From Candidatus Aminicenantota bacterium (GTDB lineage Bacteria > Acidobacteriota > Aminicenantia > Aminicenantales > Aminicenantaceae): 52,392 bases of DNA. Shown one piece after another: positions 1 through 8,439 of the stretch. Where the stretch lies: assembly GCA_020344415.1 (NCBI GenBank), contig CP070825.1:3971631-4024022 (forward strand). Reading direction: 5' to 3'. The notes below the pieces were generated by a model that was not told the DNA's origin, did not search any database, and worked only from the letters and a program-made list of their open reading frames with translations. Position numbers and translations under genes: made by a program. How positions within the stretch are numbered: position 1 is the first letter of the stretch; each line of letters opens with the position of its first letter.

Positions 1-150
1 CTCCTTCTAATACCATTATATAAAAACTAATTCTTTAGTAAAGGAATACAGAAACGTCCCTATACTCCTAAATTTCCTTGATATATAAGAATGATTAAGG
101 AGATTTACAATTAGATAAGAAAAAAAGGGCTGACATGATAGGCTGAGTAG

Positions 151-176
151 AAAAAATCCACCGAAATTTAGGGTGG
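151..176 (-). terminator. Intrinsic terminator of the Hdr/Nuo/Qmo-like operon
   Basis: Read on the minus strand, CCACC and GGTGG form a 5-bp stem around a loop of about 9 nt and are followed by ATTTTTT. The stop codon of the last small gene (168-170) lies in the loop. This fits the end of the long minus-strand operon. The stem is short, so strength is uncertain. No gene is visible in bases 1-150. Confidence 0.55.
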
Positions 177-374
177 TGCTTCGCCTTCTACCACAATTTC
201 TGTTACTAATCTCCTTGTATAGAGGAGATGTTTTCCTTCTTCTTCTTTCATTTCAACTTCAAAATTATCATCTTTGTATTTCTGCATAGTATCCTGGGCC
301 TCTTTCTCTGTTTCATAAACAACACCATCCCACATGAATTTCTTTCCTTCTACTTTTATGGATGCATCAGGCAT
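168..374 (-). CDS. Small conserved-looking hypothetical protein, last gene of the redox operon
   Basis: This is a 68-residue acidic and lysine-rich soluble protein of unknown function. The start at 374 is chosen because AGGGAGAG lies just upstream; the longer frame to 452 would run deep into the preceding mvhD-like gene. It begins 10 bp after the end of that gene, so it is probably translated from the same mRNA. It has no cysteines, no signal peptide and no membrane segment. It carries aromatic residues in an alternating pattern (KFMWDGVVYETEKEA), suggesting a small beta-alpha fold. Position suggests an accessory or assembly role in the Hdr-type complex, but that is inference only. Confidence 0.7.
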   Translation of the reverse strand: MPDASIKVEGKKFMWDGVVYETEKEAQDTMQKYKDDNFEVEMKEEEGKHLLYTRRLVTEIVVEGEAPP

Positions 375-384
375 TTTGCTCTCC

Positions 385-798
385 CTATGTTTTGTATGGA
401 TTGGGTCCCAACTTCTTGATCTGTTCTGTAAACTCCCTAGCCACCTGCGCAAATCTGGGACCCTCTGATGCGGAAACCCACTCCAATCGAAACCTTTCCT
501 CTTCTAGGGCAAAATCCTCTAGCATTATTGTTATTGCCTCCGCTCTCTTCTCTGTTTTCAGATTTCCATCTTCATAATGACAGTCACCAGGATGACAACC
601 GCAGATCAAAACACCATCTGCTCCTTTTGTTAATGCATCGATCACTAAATTGGGATGAACCATACTTGAACACATTACTCTTATTATTCTGATATTGGGA
701 GGGTATTGCAATCTGGATACACCTGCCAGATCCGCTCCGGCGTAGGAGCACCAGTTACAACAAAAACTTACTATCAAGGGTTCAAATTCGTCTGACAT
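385..798 (-). CDS. MvhD/FrhD-type [2Fe-2S] electron-transfer subunit
   Basis: This is a 137-residue protein of the MvhD family (hydrogenase iron-sulfur/delta subunit, PF02662 type), which passes electrons to the HdrA flavin in Mvh-Hdr and related complexes. The typical cysteines are visible: CCNWC at 13-17, Cys43, and CGCHPGDC at 66-73. Length is normal for a stand-alone MvhD. Its ATG overlaps the stop of the HdrA-like gene (TAATG at 798), so the two are translationally coupled. In QmoB this domain is fused to the HdrA part; here it is separate. No NiFe hydrogenase large or small subunit is in the window, so the electron donor is more likely the NuoF/GltD-type protein encoded upstream. Family assignment is firm; partner assignment is inferred. 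Confidence 0.9.
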   Translation of the reverse strand: MSDEFEPLIVSFCCNWCSYAGADLAGVSRLQYPPNIRIIRVMCSSMVHPNLVIDALTKGADGVLICGCHPGDCHYEDGNLKTEKRAEAITIMLEDFALEEERFRLEWVSASEGPRFAQVAREFTEQIKKLGPNPYKT

Positions 799-3700
799 TA
801 TAGCACCTCTAATGCGGCATTGACCTGTGCCCCAATCTGTTCCAGCTTAAAGCCTCTCACAAATATTCCTTTCTTTGGACAGGTTGCCATACAACACCCA
901 CAACCTTTGCAGGCCGTTTCGTCAACTTCAACTGTCTTTTTTACTGTACCTTCTCTCATATATTCGATCAATGAAATTGCTTGGTAAGGACAGGGTTCGA
1001 TACAGTAGGCACAACCATCGCAACTTTCATCTATTACCTGAGATATATTTGCTTCCAATTCTATACTATCCTTGGAAAGGACAGTTGATGCCCTTGAGGC
1101 TGTAGCTTGAGCTTGAATTATGCTTTCTTCCGCTGCTTTTGCCGAATGAGCTAAACCACATAAATATACTCCATCTGTGGCAAAATCAACTGGACGTAAT
1201 TTCATATGAGCTTCAAGAAAGAATTTTTCTTTGTTTAATGGAACTTTTAAAAATTTGGCGATTTCCTCGTTCCCCTCATCGGCAACTATTCCTGTTGACA
1301 ATACTACTAAATCTGCAGCTATCTCTATCGGCATTCTCAAAGTCTGGTCAAAAACCTCAACTTTCAACCCATTTCCGTTTTTCGAGACTTCGGGTTTTCT
1401 GTCTTCTTCATATCTTATGAATATGACACCCTGTTGTCTTGCCTTGGTATAATAGCTTTCTCTAAATCCATATGTCCTAACATCTCGGAACAATATATAT
1501 ATATTTGTCTCAGGTGAAAGTTCTTTTACTTTCAAGGCGTTCTTAACTGCTTCTGAACAACAAATTCTAGAGCAATAAGGTCTCTCTTCATCCCGAGAAC
1601 CAACGCATTGAATCATTACAATGTTCTTGGGCTGGCGATTTTTATCTGTTTCTAACCATTTTCCATTTGTACAAAGACGCTCTTCGAGTTCGAGCTGGGT
1701 CACAACTCCTTCATTCTGACTATACATATACTCCTTTGGTTTATATTGCTGTGCGCCAGTTGCAACAATAACTACACCATGGTCAAGCTCCTTTGTTTTT
1801 CCTTTTTGGGTAATCGTTGTTTTAAAACTTCCAATTGTGCCTTCAATATTTTCTATTTTGGCTTCGGTATATAAATGGATTTTCTTATTCTTTTTTACTT
1901 GTTCCATAAGGTTTTTTAATTCATCTTGCGGATTTTCTCCACTCAGCAAATAGTGAATATTTCTCAGATTTCCACCGAGCTCTTTTTCTTTCTCTACTAA
2001 ATGAACATCATATTCTTGGCCTGCAAGTTCAACCGCAGAGGTCATGCCGGAAAGTCCACCGCCGATAACTAGGGCAGATTTAATAATGGGGACAGACCTT
2101 TTCTGAAGAGGGTCCAGCAACCGGGCCTTGGCAACGGCCATTCTCACTAAGTCTTTGGATTTCTCTGATGCTTTCTCCGGTTCTGCCATATGTACCCATG
2201 AGCACTGATCTCTGATATTTGCCATTTCAAAAAGATATGGATTAAGCCCTGCCTCTCTGACTGTATTCCTAAATAGAGGCTCGTGAGTCCGTGGTGTACA
2301 GGAAGCAACTATTACACGATTCAAGTTATGCTCTTTTATTATTTCTTTTATCCTTACTTGAGTATCGTTTGAACAGGTATACAAATTATTTTCCGTATAG
2401 ACAACATTGGGAAGTGTTTTTGTGTATTCAACCACATTGGGCACATTTACTACTCCAGCAATATTTGTCCCACAATGGCACACGAATACTCCAATTCTCG
2501 GCTCCTGCCCTTCTACATCTATTTCTGGGGGATATTCTTTTGGAACAATCAAGCTGCCCTTAACGTCTTCCAAAAGTGATAAAACCTTTGACGACGCCCC
2601 CGATGCTTGCATTATAGTTTCAGGTATATCTTTAGGCTCTGTGAATGGGCCAGATACATAAACTCCCTCACGTGACGATTCAACCGGCTTAAAGGTAGAT
2701 GTTTTGCAGAAATTAAATTCATTTAACTCAATGCCAAACTTTTCAGAAATTTCTTTCACAGCTTTAGGAGGCTGGATCCCGACAGATAAAACAACCAGGT
2801 CGTATTCACGAGAATCCTTCTCGTCGTTTTCAGAAAGATATTCAATTATAAGATTTTTTGTTTCAGGTATTTCTTTGACAGTAGGTGGACGACACCTGAT
2901 ATATTCTACTCCGTGTTCCTTTGCTCTCTGATAATACTCGTCAAATCCCTTACTGAATGCGCGCATGTCCATAATATATACGTCACACTGCAAATCTTCA
3001 CCAGCATGCTCTTTAGCGATGATGGCCTCTTTTGTTGCATACATACAGCACACAGAGGAACAGTAATCCCGATCAACATCGCGCGAGCCGACACATTGTA
3101 TAAATCCTATCCTCTTGGGCTCAGTTTCATCTGAGGGTCTTAAAACTTTACCAGCAAACGGTCCAGAGGCAGATAATATCCTTTCAAATTCAAGAGAAGT
3201 AACAACATTTGGGTAAATTCCATATCCTAAGTCTTTCTTTATTTTTGCATCAAATATCTCAAATCCAGGAGACAAAATTACTGATCCAACATTCAATTCT
3301 ATCTTCTTTTCGGGTTGTTCGTAGTCAATGGCTTCTGCTTCACAAAACTCTTTGCAAACACCACATTGTTCCTTAAGCATATGGACGCAATATCTCTCAT
3401 CAATTGCAGCTTTATTGGGAACGGCCTGTGGGTAAGGGATATAAGAAGCTGATCTTCTAATCAGTCCTTCATTGTATTCATCTAATATGGGAACTTCTTT
3501 GTTCTTGCTGATTTCCTCGAGCTGAATCCTTTCTGTAGGACAAATAGAAACACAAGCGCCACATGTCTGGCATACATCTGAAGTCGCATCAAAAGGTGGG
3601 CTTACCTTCTTATGGGGACCGCGATTAGCAAAATTGATTGCACTGATTCCCATTCTTTGATCGCACATTCTCACGCATAGCCCGCAGAGAAAACAATCAT

Positions 3701-4061
3701 CATTTTTCTTCTCAAATCGTGTTTCCTTTATCCCATATTCTTCAGCTATTGTCTGTATCGCCTTTGACTCAGGGCATCTTGCTAACAATAGTTCAAGTAT
3801 AATTTTGCGTGATTTTAGTACTCTTTCAGTATCAGTGTTCACTTCTAGACCACTGATAGCTGGATAAGTGCATGAAGTCTGGATTGTCGTTCTGCCGTTT
3901 TGAGAAATTTCCACCACACATAATCTGCAAGCTCCATATGGAGTTAGGGCTTTATGATAACAAAGAGTCGGAACCTTTATTCCTGTACTCTCAATACATT
4001 CTAATAGTGTTTTGCCTTCCTCAAATTCACTCTTTTTGCTATTTATTGTGAGCTCTATCAC
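798..4061 (-). CDS. NuoG-type ferredoxin fused to HdrA C-terminal half plus second HdrA-like module
   Basis: The GTG at 4061 is chosen as start because GGAGG lies 6 nt upstream; the ATG eight codons earlier has no good ribosome site. The 1087 residues read, in order: a NuoG-like [2Fe-2S] domain (Cys34, 45, 48, 64); a two-[4Fe-4S] ferredoxin (Cys123-133 and Cys164-174); an HdrA segment that begins exactly after the point where canonical HdrA has its first ferredoxin (YIPYPQAVPN, then a Cys-rich site, then IQCVGSRD..YCSSVCC); a linker with FVCHCGTNIAG; a second HdrA-like FAD module (VIGGGLSGM, then IQCVGSRDEERPYCSRICC); and a C-terminal two-cluster ferredoxin (CDGCAYCIEPCP, CKGCGCCMATCP). The first HdrA module lacks its FAD-binding N-terminus, which is encoded at 8440-9327. 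It probably forms the core of a flavin-based electron-transfer complex. HdrA homology is clear; the reaction is inferred. Confidence 0.9.
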   Translation of the reverse strand: MIELTINSKKSEFEEGKTLLECIESTGIKVPTLCYHKALTPYGACRLCVVEISQNGRTTIQTSCTYPAISGLEVNTDTERVLKSRKIILELLLARCPESKAIQTIAEEYGIKETRFEKKNDDCFLCGLCVRMCDQRMGISAINFANRGPHKKVSPPFDATSDVCQTCGACVSICPTERIQLEEISKNKEVPILDEYNEGLIRRSASYIPYPQAVPNKAAIDERYCVHMLKEQCGVCKEFCEAEAIDYEQPEKKIELNVGSVILSPGFEIFDAKIKKDLGYGIYPNVVTSLEFERILSASGPFAGKVLRPSDETEPKRIGFIQCVGSRDVDRDYCSSVCCMYATKEAIIAKEHAGEDLQCDVYIMDMRAFSKGFDEYYQRAKEHGVEYIRCRPPTVKEIPETKNLIIEYLSENDEKDSREYDLVVLSVGIQPPKAVKEISEKFGIELNEFNFCKTSTFKPVESSREGVYVSGPFTEPKDIPETIMQASGASSKVLSLLEDVKGSLIVPKEYPPEIDVEGQEPRIGVFVCHCGTNIAGVVNVPNVVEYTKTLPNVVYTENNLYTCSNDTQVRIKEIIKEHNLNRVIVASCTPRTHEPLFRNTVREAGLNPYLFEMANIRDQCSWVHMAEPEKASEKSKDLVRMAVAKARLLDPLQKRSVPIIKSALVIGGGLSGMTSAVELAGQEYDVHLVEKEKELGGNLRNIHYLLSGENPQDELKNLMEQVKKNKKIHLYTEAKIENIEGTIGSFKTTITQKGKTKELDHGVVIVATGAQQYKPKEYMYSQNEGVVTQLELEERLCTNGKWLETDKNRQPKNIVMIQCVGSRDEERPYCSRICCSEAVKNALKVKELSPETNIYILFRDVRTYGFRESYYTKARQQGVIFIRYEEDRKPEVSKNGNGLKVEVFDQTLRMPIEIAADLVVLSTGIVADEGNEEIAKFLKVPLNKEKFFLEAHMKLRPVDFATDGVYLCGLAHSAKAAEESIIQAQATASRASTVLSKDSIELEANISQVIDESCDGCAYCIEPCPYQAISLIEYMREGTVKKTVEVDETACKGCGCCMATCPKKGIFVRGFKLEQIGAQVNAALEVL

Positions 4062-4184
4062 GCTGAGCCTCCGTTTATAATGCATGGGATAAATTTTCCT
4101 ATACTCATCATTCCTTGAATGTTCATGTCGTCTGATATCATAGTATCAATTTCAAGAAACATTGATTTCTACTCCCGTCATTAT

Positions 4185-7100
4185 TCATCTTTTTTTTATA
4201 TCCGGTATCTCTATTACGGCTTTAATTTTTTTCTTCTTTGGCTCTTCTTTTGGCTCCGCGGCTTCCTCTATTTTTTCTCCTGCCTTCTTCTCTTCTATTT
4301 TTTTTTCTGGTTCCGCTGATTCGACTTTTTTCTCTTCTTTCTCTTTAGGTGACTCGACTTCCTCTTTTATTTTCATATCAGGTATTTCTATTACTGCTTT
4401 AGCTTTTTTCTCCTCTGGTTTTTCTTTTTCTTCTTCGACCTTCTCTACTTTTTCTTCCACTTTCTCTTCAACTGCTTTCACTTCCTCTTCTTTTTTCATG
4501 TCTGGTATCTCTATTACGGCTTTAACTTTTTTCTCTACTGGTTCTTCTTTTTCTTCAGCCTTTGCTTCAGTTGCTTTCACATCCTCTTCTTTTTTCATGT
4601 CTGGTATTTCCACTGCTTCTTTTACTTCTATCTCTTCGGGTTCTTCCTTTTGTTCCGCGACTTTCTCTACTTTTTCTTCCACTTTCTCTTCTTTTTCCTC
4701 TTTCTCCTCTTTTGCCTCTTCCCCTTCTCCTTCCTCAGCTACTTCTTCTTTTTCTGTTACGGCTACTTCCGGCTCTTCTTCTTTTTTCTCTTCCACTTTT
4801 TCCTCGACTGCTGATACTTCCTCTACTTTTTCTTTCTCCTTCACTTCTTCTTTTTCTGCCTGTTCTGCTTCTTCTCTCTCTAGATCGCACCGGAGACAAC
4901 GCTTCGCTTCAGCAATAGCATCAGCGTCTGTGTATCCTAATTCAACCTCCTTGAAATTCTTAGCCCTCTCAGCAACGGGCATTGCCGGCATCTCAGGTTT
5001 TTTGAGTTCCTTGATTTCTTCATCTGTGAGTTCAAATGCCTCAACACGCACAGCAGGACGAGTTACCTCATATTTCCTTTCTAGCTTCTCTCCCCGTATA
5101 TATTGATCTATCATTTGAGCTGCAACTTTTCCATGGGCCATGGCTTCTGTTACCGTATTCGGTCCGGTAACTACATCACCACCTGCAAATACTCCTTCGA
5201 TATTTGTATGAAGGGTTTCAGAATCGACCTCAATTGTATTCCACTTCGAAATATTCAATCCGTTTCCATTCAATAAAGACACATCTGGTTCCTGGCTTAT
5301 AGCCAGAATCAAAGTATCCACATCGACTCTAAATTCAGATCCCGGAATCGGAACAGGTCTTCTTCTGCCACTCGCATCCACATCCCCTAGTTCCATCCTG
5401 ATAGCCTCTATAGCCTCCATTTTTCCATTACTCGACAAGACTTTAACTGGAGCTGCGAGTAATTGTATATCAATGCCTTCTATAATGGCCTCTTCGATTT
5501 CACTTTTTATAGCGGGCATCTCCGCTTTTGTCCTTCGGTATAAAATTCCTGTATCCTTACCCAATCGTTTTGCTACTCGAGCCGCATCTATGGCTGAATT
5601 TCCGCCGCCAATTACTACTACCTTATCTCCGATTTTTACTTCGCGTCCTAGATTAACATCCCGCAGGAATTCTACGGCATCTAATACTCCCTCAACATCT
5701 TCGCCCGGGACTTTCATCTTTAAACCTTTATGGGCACCGACAGCGATGAAGATTGCCTTATATTCTTCTTTCAGCTTATCAAATGGAATATCTTTGCCAA
5801 TCGTAGTTTTTGTTTTAATTTCAACACCTAATTTTTGTATTCTATCTATTTCATAATTCAATACATCCTTGGGTAATCTGAATTCCGGAATACCTAATGC
5901 AAGCATACCACCCGCTACTTCCTGACTCTCAAAAACAGTAACTTGATACCCCTCCAGAGCCAGGTAATATGCACAAGTCAGACCTCCTGGACCAGAACCG
6001 ACCACAGCTATTTTCTCCTCTCTCTTACTTTTTGGTTTTTCTTCAACGATAATCCCATGCTTCATCTCATAATCTGCAAGGAAGCGTTTCAGCGATCTGA
6101 TTCCCAGGGAATCACCCCACTCCCCTGCTACGCATTTTTCTTCACAAGGGGTATGGCATACACGTCCACAGATGAGAGGAAGTGGATTCTCTTTTCTAAC
6201 CACCTTAATTGCTTCTTCAAATTTTCCCTCAGCGATAAGTCCTATATAACTGGGCACATCCTGCGACAGGGGACATATATGCTGACAGGCGGATGAAATT
6301 ATGCCTTTACACACTAAAGCAGAGCATCTTTTATATTTAATATGTTCGATATATTCACCCATAAAATATCTCAATGTACTCAATACCGGATTCGGCAGCG
6401 TTTGCCCTAATCCACACATTGATGTGTCTTTTATTGCATTCCCAAGATCTTCCAGAGCCTGGAGATCTTGCTCTTCACCTTTTCCCAGTGTTATTTTTTC
6501 AAGTATTTCAAGAAGCACTGATGATCCGTCCCGACAGGAGGAACATTTTCCACAGGATTCATCGTTTGTAAACTCAATAAAATATTTTGCAACGTCCACT
6601 ACACAGGTATCTTCGTCCATCACAATCAATCCACCGGAACCCATTATTGAACCAGCTTCAGTCAGTTTTTCAAAATCCACTGGTAAATCAATCAAACTCC
6701 CCGGAATACATCCTCCTGATGGGCCTCCAGTCTGGACGGCCTTAAACTTTTTCCCCCCAGGAATTCCGCCTCCAATGTCATAAATAATCTCTTTCAGAGT
6801 AATTCCCATCGGGACTTCAACCAAGCCGGTATTATTAATTTTGCCGACAAGTGAAAAGACTTTCGTCCCTTTACTCCTTTCGGTACCTATGCTCGCGAAC
6901 CAATCTGATCCTCGATCAATAATTACTGGAACAGTCGCCCAGGTTTCAACGTTATTTATATTGGTTGGTTTTCCCCATAGCCCCGACTGAACCGGATAAG
7001 GAGGTCTCTGTCTTGGTTCAGGCGGGCGCCCCTCTATAGAAGCTATGAGTGAAGTCTCTTCACCGCAGACGAATGCTCCGGCTCCCTGCATAATATGAAT

Positions 7101-7931
7101 ATCGAAATTAAAATCAGTATCGAATATTTTTTCGCCTATAAGTCCATATTCTCTCGCCTGATCAATAGCAATCTCTAACCTCTTCATTGCAAGCGGATAT
7201 TCAGCCCTAATATAAACATATCCCTTTTGTGCACCTATAGCTCTGGCTCCTATCAACATCCCTTCTATTACAGAGTGAGGGTCAGCTTCAACAATGCTTC
7301 TATCCATATAAGCCCCTGGGTCCCCTTCATCTGAATTACATATTATATATTTTGTCTCATCCGCTTGCGCTCTGCATAATTCCCATTTCAAACCGGTTGT
7401 GAAACCTCCTCCTCCTCGGCCTCGGAGGCCAGATTTTTTTATCTCTGATATTATTTCTTCCGGAGTCATCTCTGTTAAAGCCTTTGCAAGCGCTTTATAA
7501 CCATCTCTTGCAATATATTCGTCAATTACTTCTGGATCTATCAAGCCTCTGTTTCTGAGAGCGATTAATGTTTGACGAGAAAAAAAGCCAATATCCATCA
7601 TCTTCGGAATAACAACTTCATCGGCAGGCGGAGTGAACATGAGTCTTTTCACTGGTCTTCCCTTAAGAAAGTGTTCTTCAACAAGATGGGGAATTATATC
7701 TTCAGAAAGAGTGTGGTAGAATATTCCGTCCGGCATAACTGTCATCACAGGCCCTACAGCACAAAATCCATTACAGCCTGTTAATACAACGAGAACTTCC
7801 TGATCTAAGCCTTGTTTCTTTAGTTCCTCTTCTAGTACTTCCTTTATTTTAAAAGACTTGTTGGAAACACAGGCTGTTCCTGCGCATAACATTAAATGTA
7901 ACCTGTATTTGTCTGTATTTAGTTCATTCAT
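4185..7931 (-). CDS. NuoF-GltD/NfnB fusion with charged repeat tail: NAD(P)H-oxidising subunit
   Basis: This is a 1248-residue multidomain protein. Residues 1-100 form a thioredoxin-like [2Fe-2S] domain (Cys16, 21, 53, 57). Residues 110-530 are NuoF/HndC-like, with the FMN/NADH loops GLRGRGGGGF (168-177) and NSDEGDPGAY (199-208) and the [4Fe-4S] site CGKCSSC (460-466) plus Cys506. Residues 535-1015 match the glutamate synthase small subunit/NfnB family: CxxxCP and ICGRVCHTPCEEKC Fe-S motifs (549-600), an FAD Rossmann motif VVGSGPGG (643-650), and a second Rossmann motif VIGGGNSA (773-780) ending in YRR, which usually marks NADPH preference. Residues about 1018-1248 are a Glu/Lys/Val-rich tail with four IEIPD(M/I)K repeats. 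GAGGAAAA precedes the ATG. Likely job: feed NADH/NADPH electrons into the complex. The tail function is unknown. Confidence 0.9.
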   Translation of the reverse strand: MNELNTDKYRLHLMLCAGTACVSNKSFKIKEVLEEELKKQGLDQEVLVVLTGCNGFCAVGPVMTVMPDGIFYHTLSEDIIPHLVEEHFLKGRPVKRLMFTPPADEVVIPKMMDIGFFSRQTLIALRNRGLIDPEVIDEYIARDGYKALAKALTEMTPEEIISEIKKSGLRGRGGGGFTTGLKWELCRAQADETKYIICNSDEGDPGAYMDRSIVEADPHSVIEGMLIGARAIGAQKGYVYIRAEYPLAMKRLEIAIDQAREYGLIGEKIFDTDFNFDIHIMQGAGAFVCGEETSLIASIEGRPPEPRQRPPYPVQSGLWGKPTNINNVETWATVPVIIDRGSDWFASIGTERSKGTKVFSLVGKINNTGLVEVPMGITLKEIIYDIGGGIPGGKKFKAVQTGGPSGGCIPGSLIDLPVDFEKLTEAGSIMGSGGLIVMDEDTCVVDVAKYFIEFTNDESCGKCSSCRDGSSVLLEILEKITLGKGEEQDLQALEDLGNAIKDTSMCGLGQTLPNPVLSTLRYFMGEYIEHIKYKRCSALVCKGIISSACQHICPLSQDVPSYIGLIAEGKFEEAIKVVRKENPLPLICGRVCHTPCEEKCVAGEWGDSLGIRSLKRFLADYEMKHGIIVEEKPKSKREEKIAVVGSGPGGLTCAYYLALEGYQVTVFESQEVAGGMLALGIPEFRLPKDVLNYEIDRIQKLGVEIKTKTTIGKDIPFDKLKEEYKAIFIAVGAHKGLKMKVPGEDVEGVLDAVEFLRDVNLGREVKIGDKVVVIGGGNSAIDAARVAKRLGKDTGILYRRTKAEMPAIKSEIEEAIIEGIDIQLLAAPVKVLSSNGKMEAIEAIRMELGDVDASGRRRPVPIPGSEFRVDVDTLILAISQEPDVSLLNGNGLNISKWNTIEVDSETLHTNIEGVFAGGDVVTGPNTVTEAMAHGKVAAQMIDQYIRGEKLERKYEVTRPAVRVEAFELTDEEIKELKKPEMPAMPVAERAKNFKEVELGYTDADAIAEAKRCLRCDLEREEAEQAEKEEVKEKEKVEEVSAVEEKVEEKKEEEPEVAVTEKEEVAEEGEGEEAKEEKEEKEEKVEEKVEKVAEQKEEPEEIEVKEAVEIPDMKKEEDVKATEAKAEEKEEPVEKKVKAVIEIPDMKKEEEVKAVEEKVEEKVEKVEEEKEKPEEKKAKAVIEIPDMKIKEEVESPKEKEEKKVESAEPEKKIEEKKAGEKIEEAAEPKEEPKKKKIKAVIEIPDIKKR

Positions 7932-7970
7932 AGTCTATTTTCCTCTATTAAAAAGTCCCTTAAAAGCCAA

Positions 7971-8354
7971 TCAAGAAACTCTCTCGCTGCCCTTTGCCAG
8001 AGCGAATTCTTCAACCACTTTTCCACCATTGACATGTTCTTCTAATATTTTGCGAATCTTTTCAGGAGTCAAATCAACGTATTTAACAGGCGCATCGTCT
8101 TTCAACTCTACGGTAGCCATTGGTTCTTTGCTGCACAATCCAGCACATCCTGAACTCGTCAAAATGACATCCGTAACATTCTGCTTCTCAAACTCCTCCA
8201 TTAGAGCGCTCATTATCTTCCTTGCCCCAGCGGCGATTCCACAGGTCCCCATATGAACTGTTATTTTAGCTCTGCCTGCACCTTCTCGTAAAAGAGTTGT
8301 CCTTCTTACTCTGTCGCTAATCTTATCTAAATCTTCAATCTTCAATTTAGGCAT
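7971..8354 (-). CDS. HndB-like thioredoxin-fold [2Fe-2S] protein
   Basis: This 127-residue protein resembles the HndB subunit of NADP-reducing hydrogenases and the ferredoxin-like domain of NuoE/NuoF chains. It has HMGTCGIAAGARK near residues 34-46 and SSGCAGLCSKEP at 68-78; Cys38, Cys70 and Cys74 are the visible candidate ligands. A good GGAGAG site lies 6 nt before the ATG. It sits 39 bp upstream of the NuoF-GltD gene, the place an HndB occupies in hnd-type clusters (HndABCD). It probably relays electrons between the NuoE and NuoF parts. The fourth cysteine of a standard [2Fe-2S] site is not apparent, as is common for HndB, so cluster binding is not certain. Confidence 0.8.
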   Translation of the reverse strand: MPKLKIEDLDKISDRVRRTTLLREGAGRAKITVHMGTCGIAAGARKIMSALMEEFEKQNVTDVILTSSGCAGLCSKEPMATVELKDDAPVKYVDLTPEKIRKILEEHVNGGKVVEEFALAKGSERVS

Positions 8355-8439
8355 TATCTCTCTCCAAAAAAATTACTAAAATAATCATCTAGGCTAAATC
8401 CCGATTACTCATCAGCTATAATCTATCCATAAGCCTTTA

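Noticed and set aside
4162..5106. Long serine/phenylalanine-rich plus-strand ORF opposite the NuoF-GltD tail
   Set aside because: It is the antisense reading of the Glu/Lys-rich repeat tail; composition is fully explained by that and it has no ribosome site or domain.
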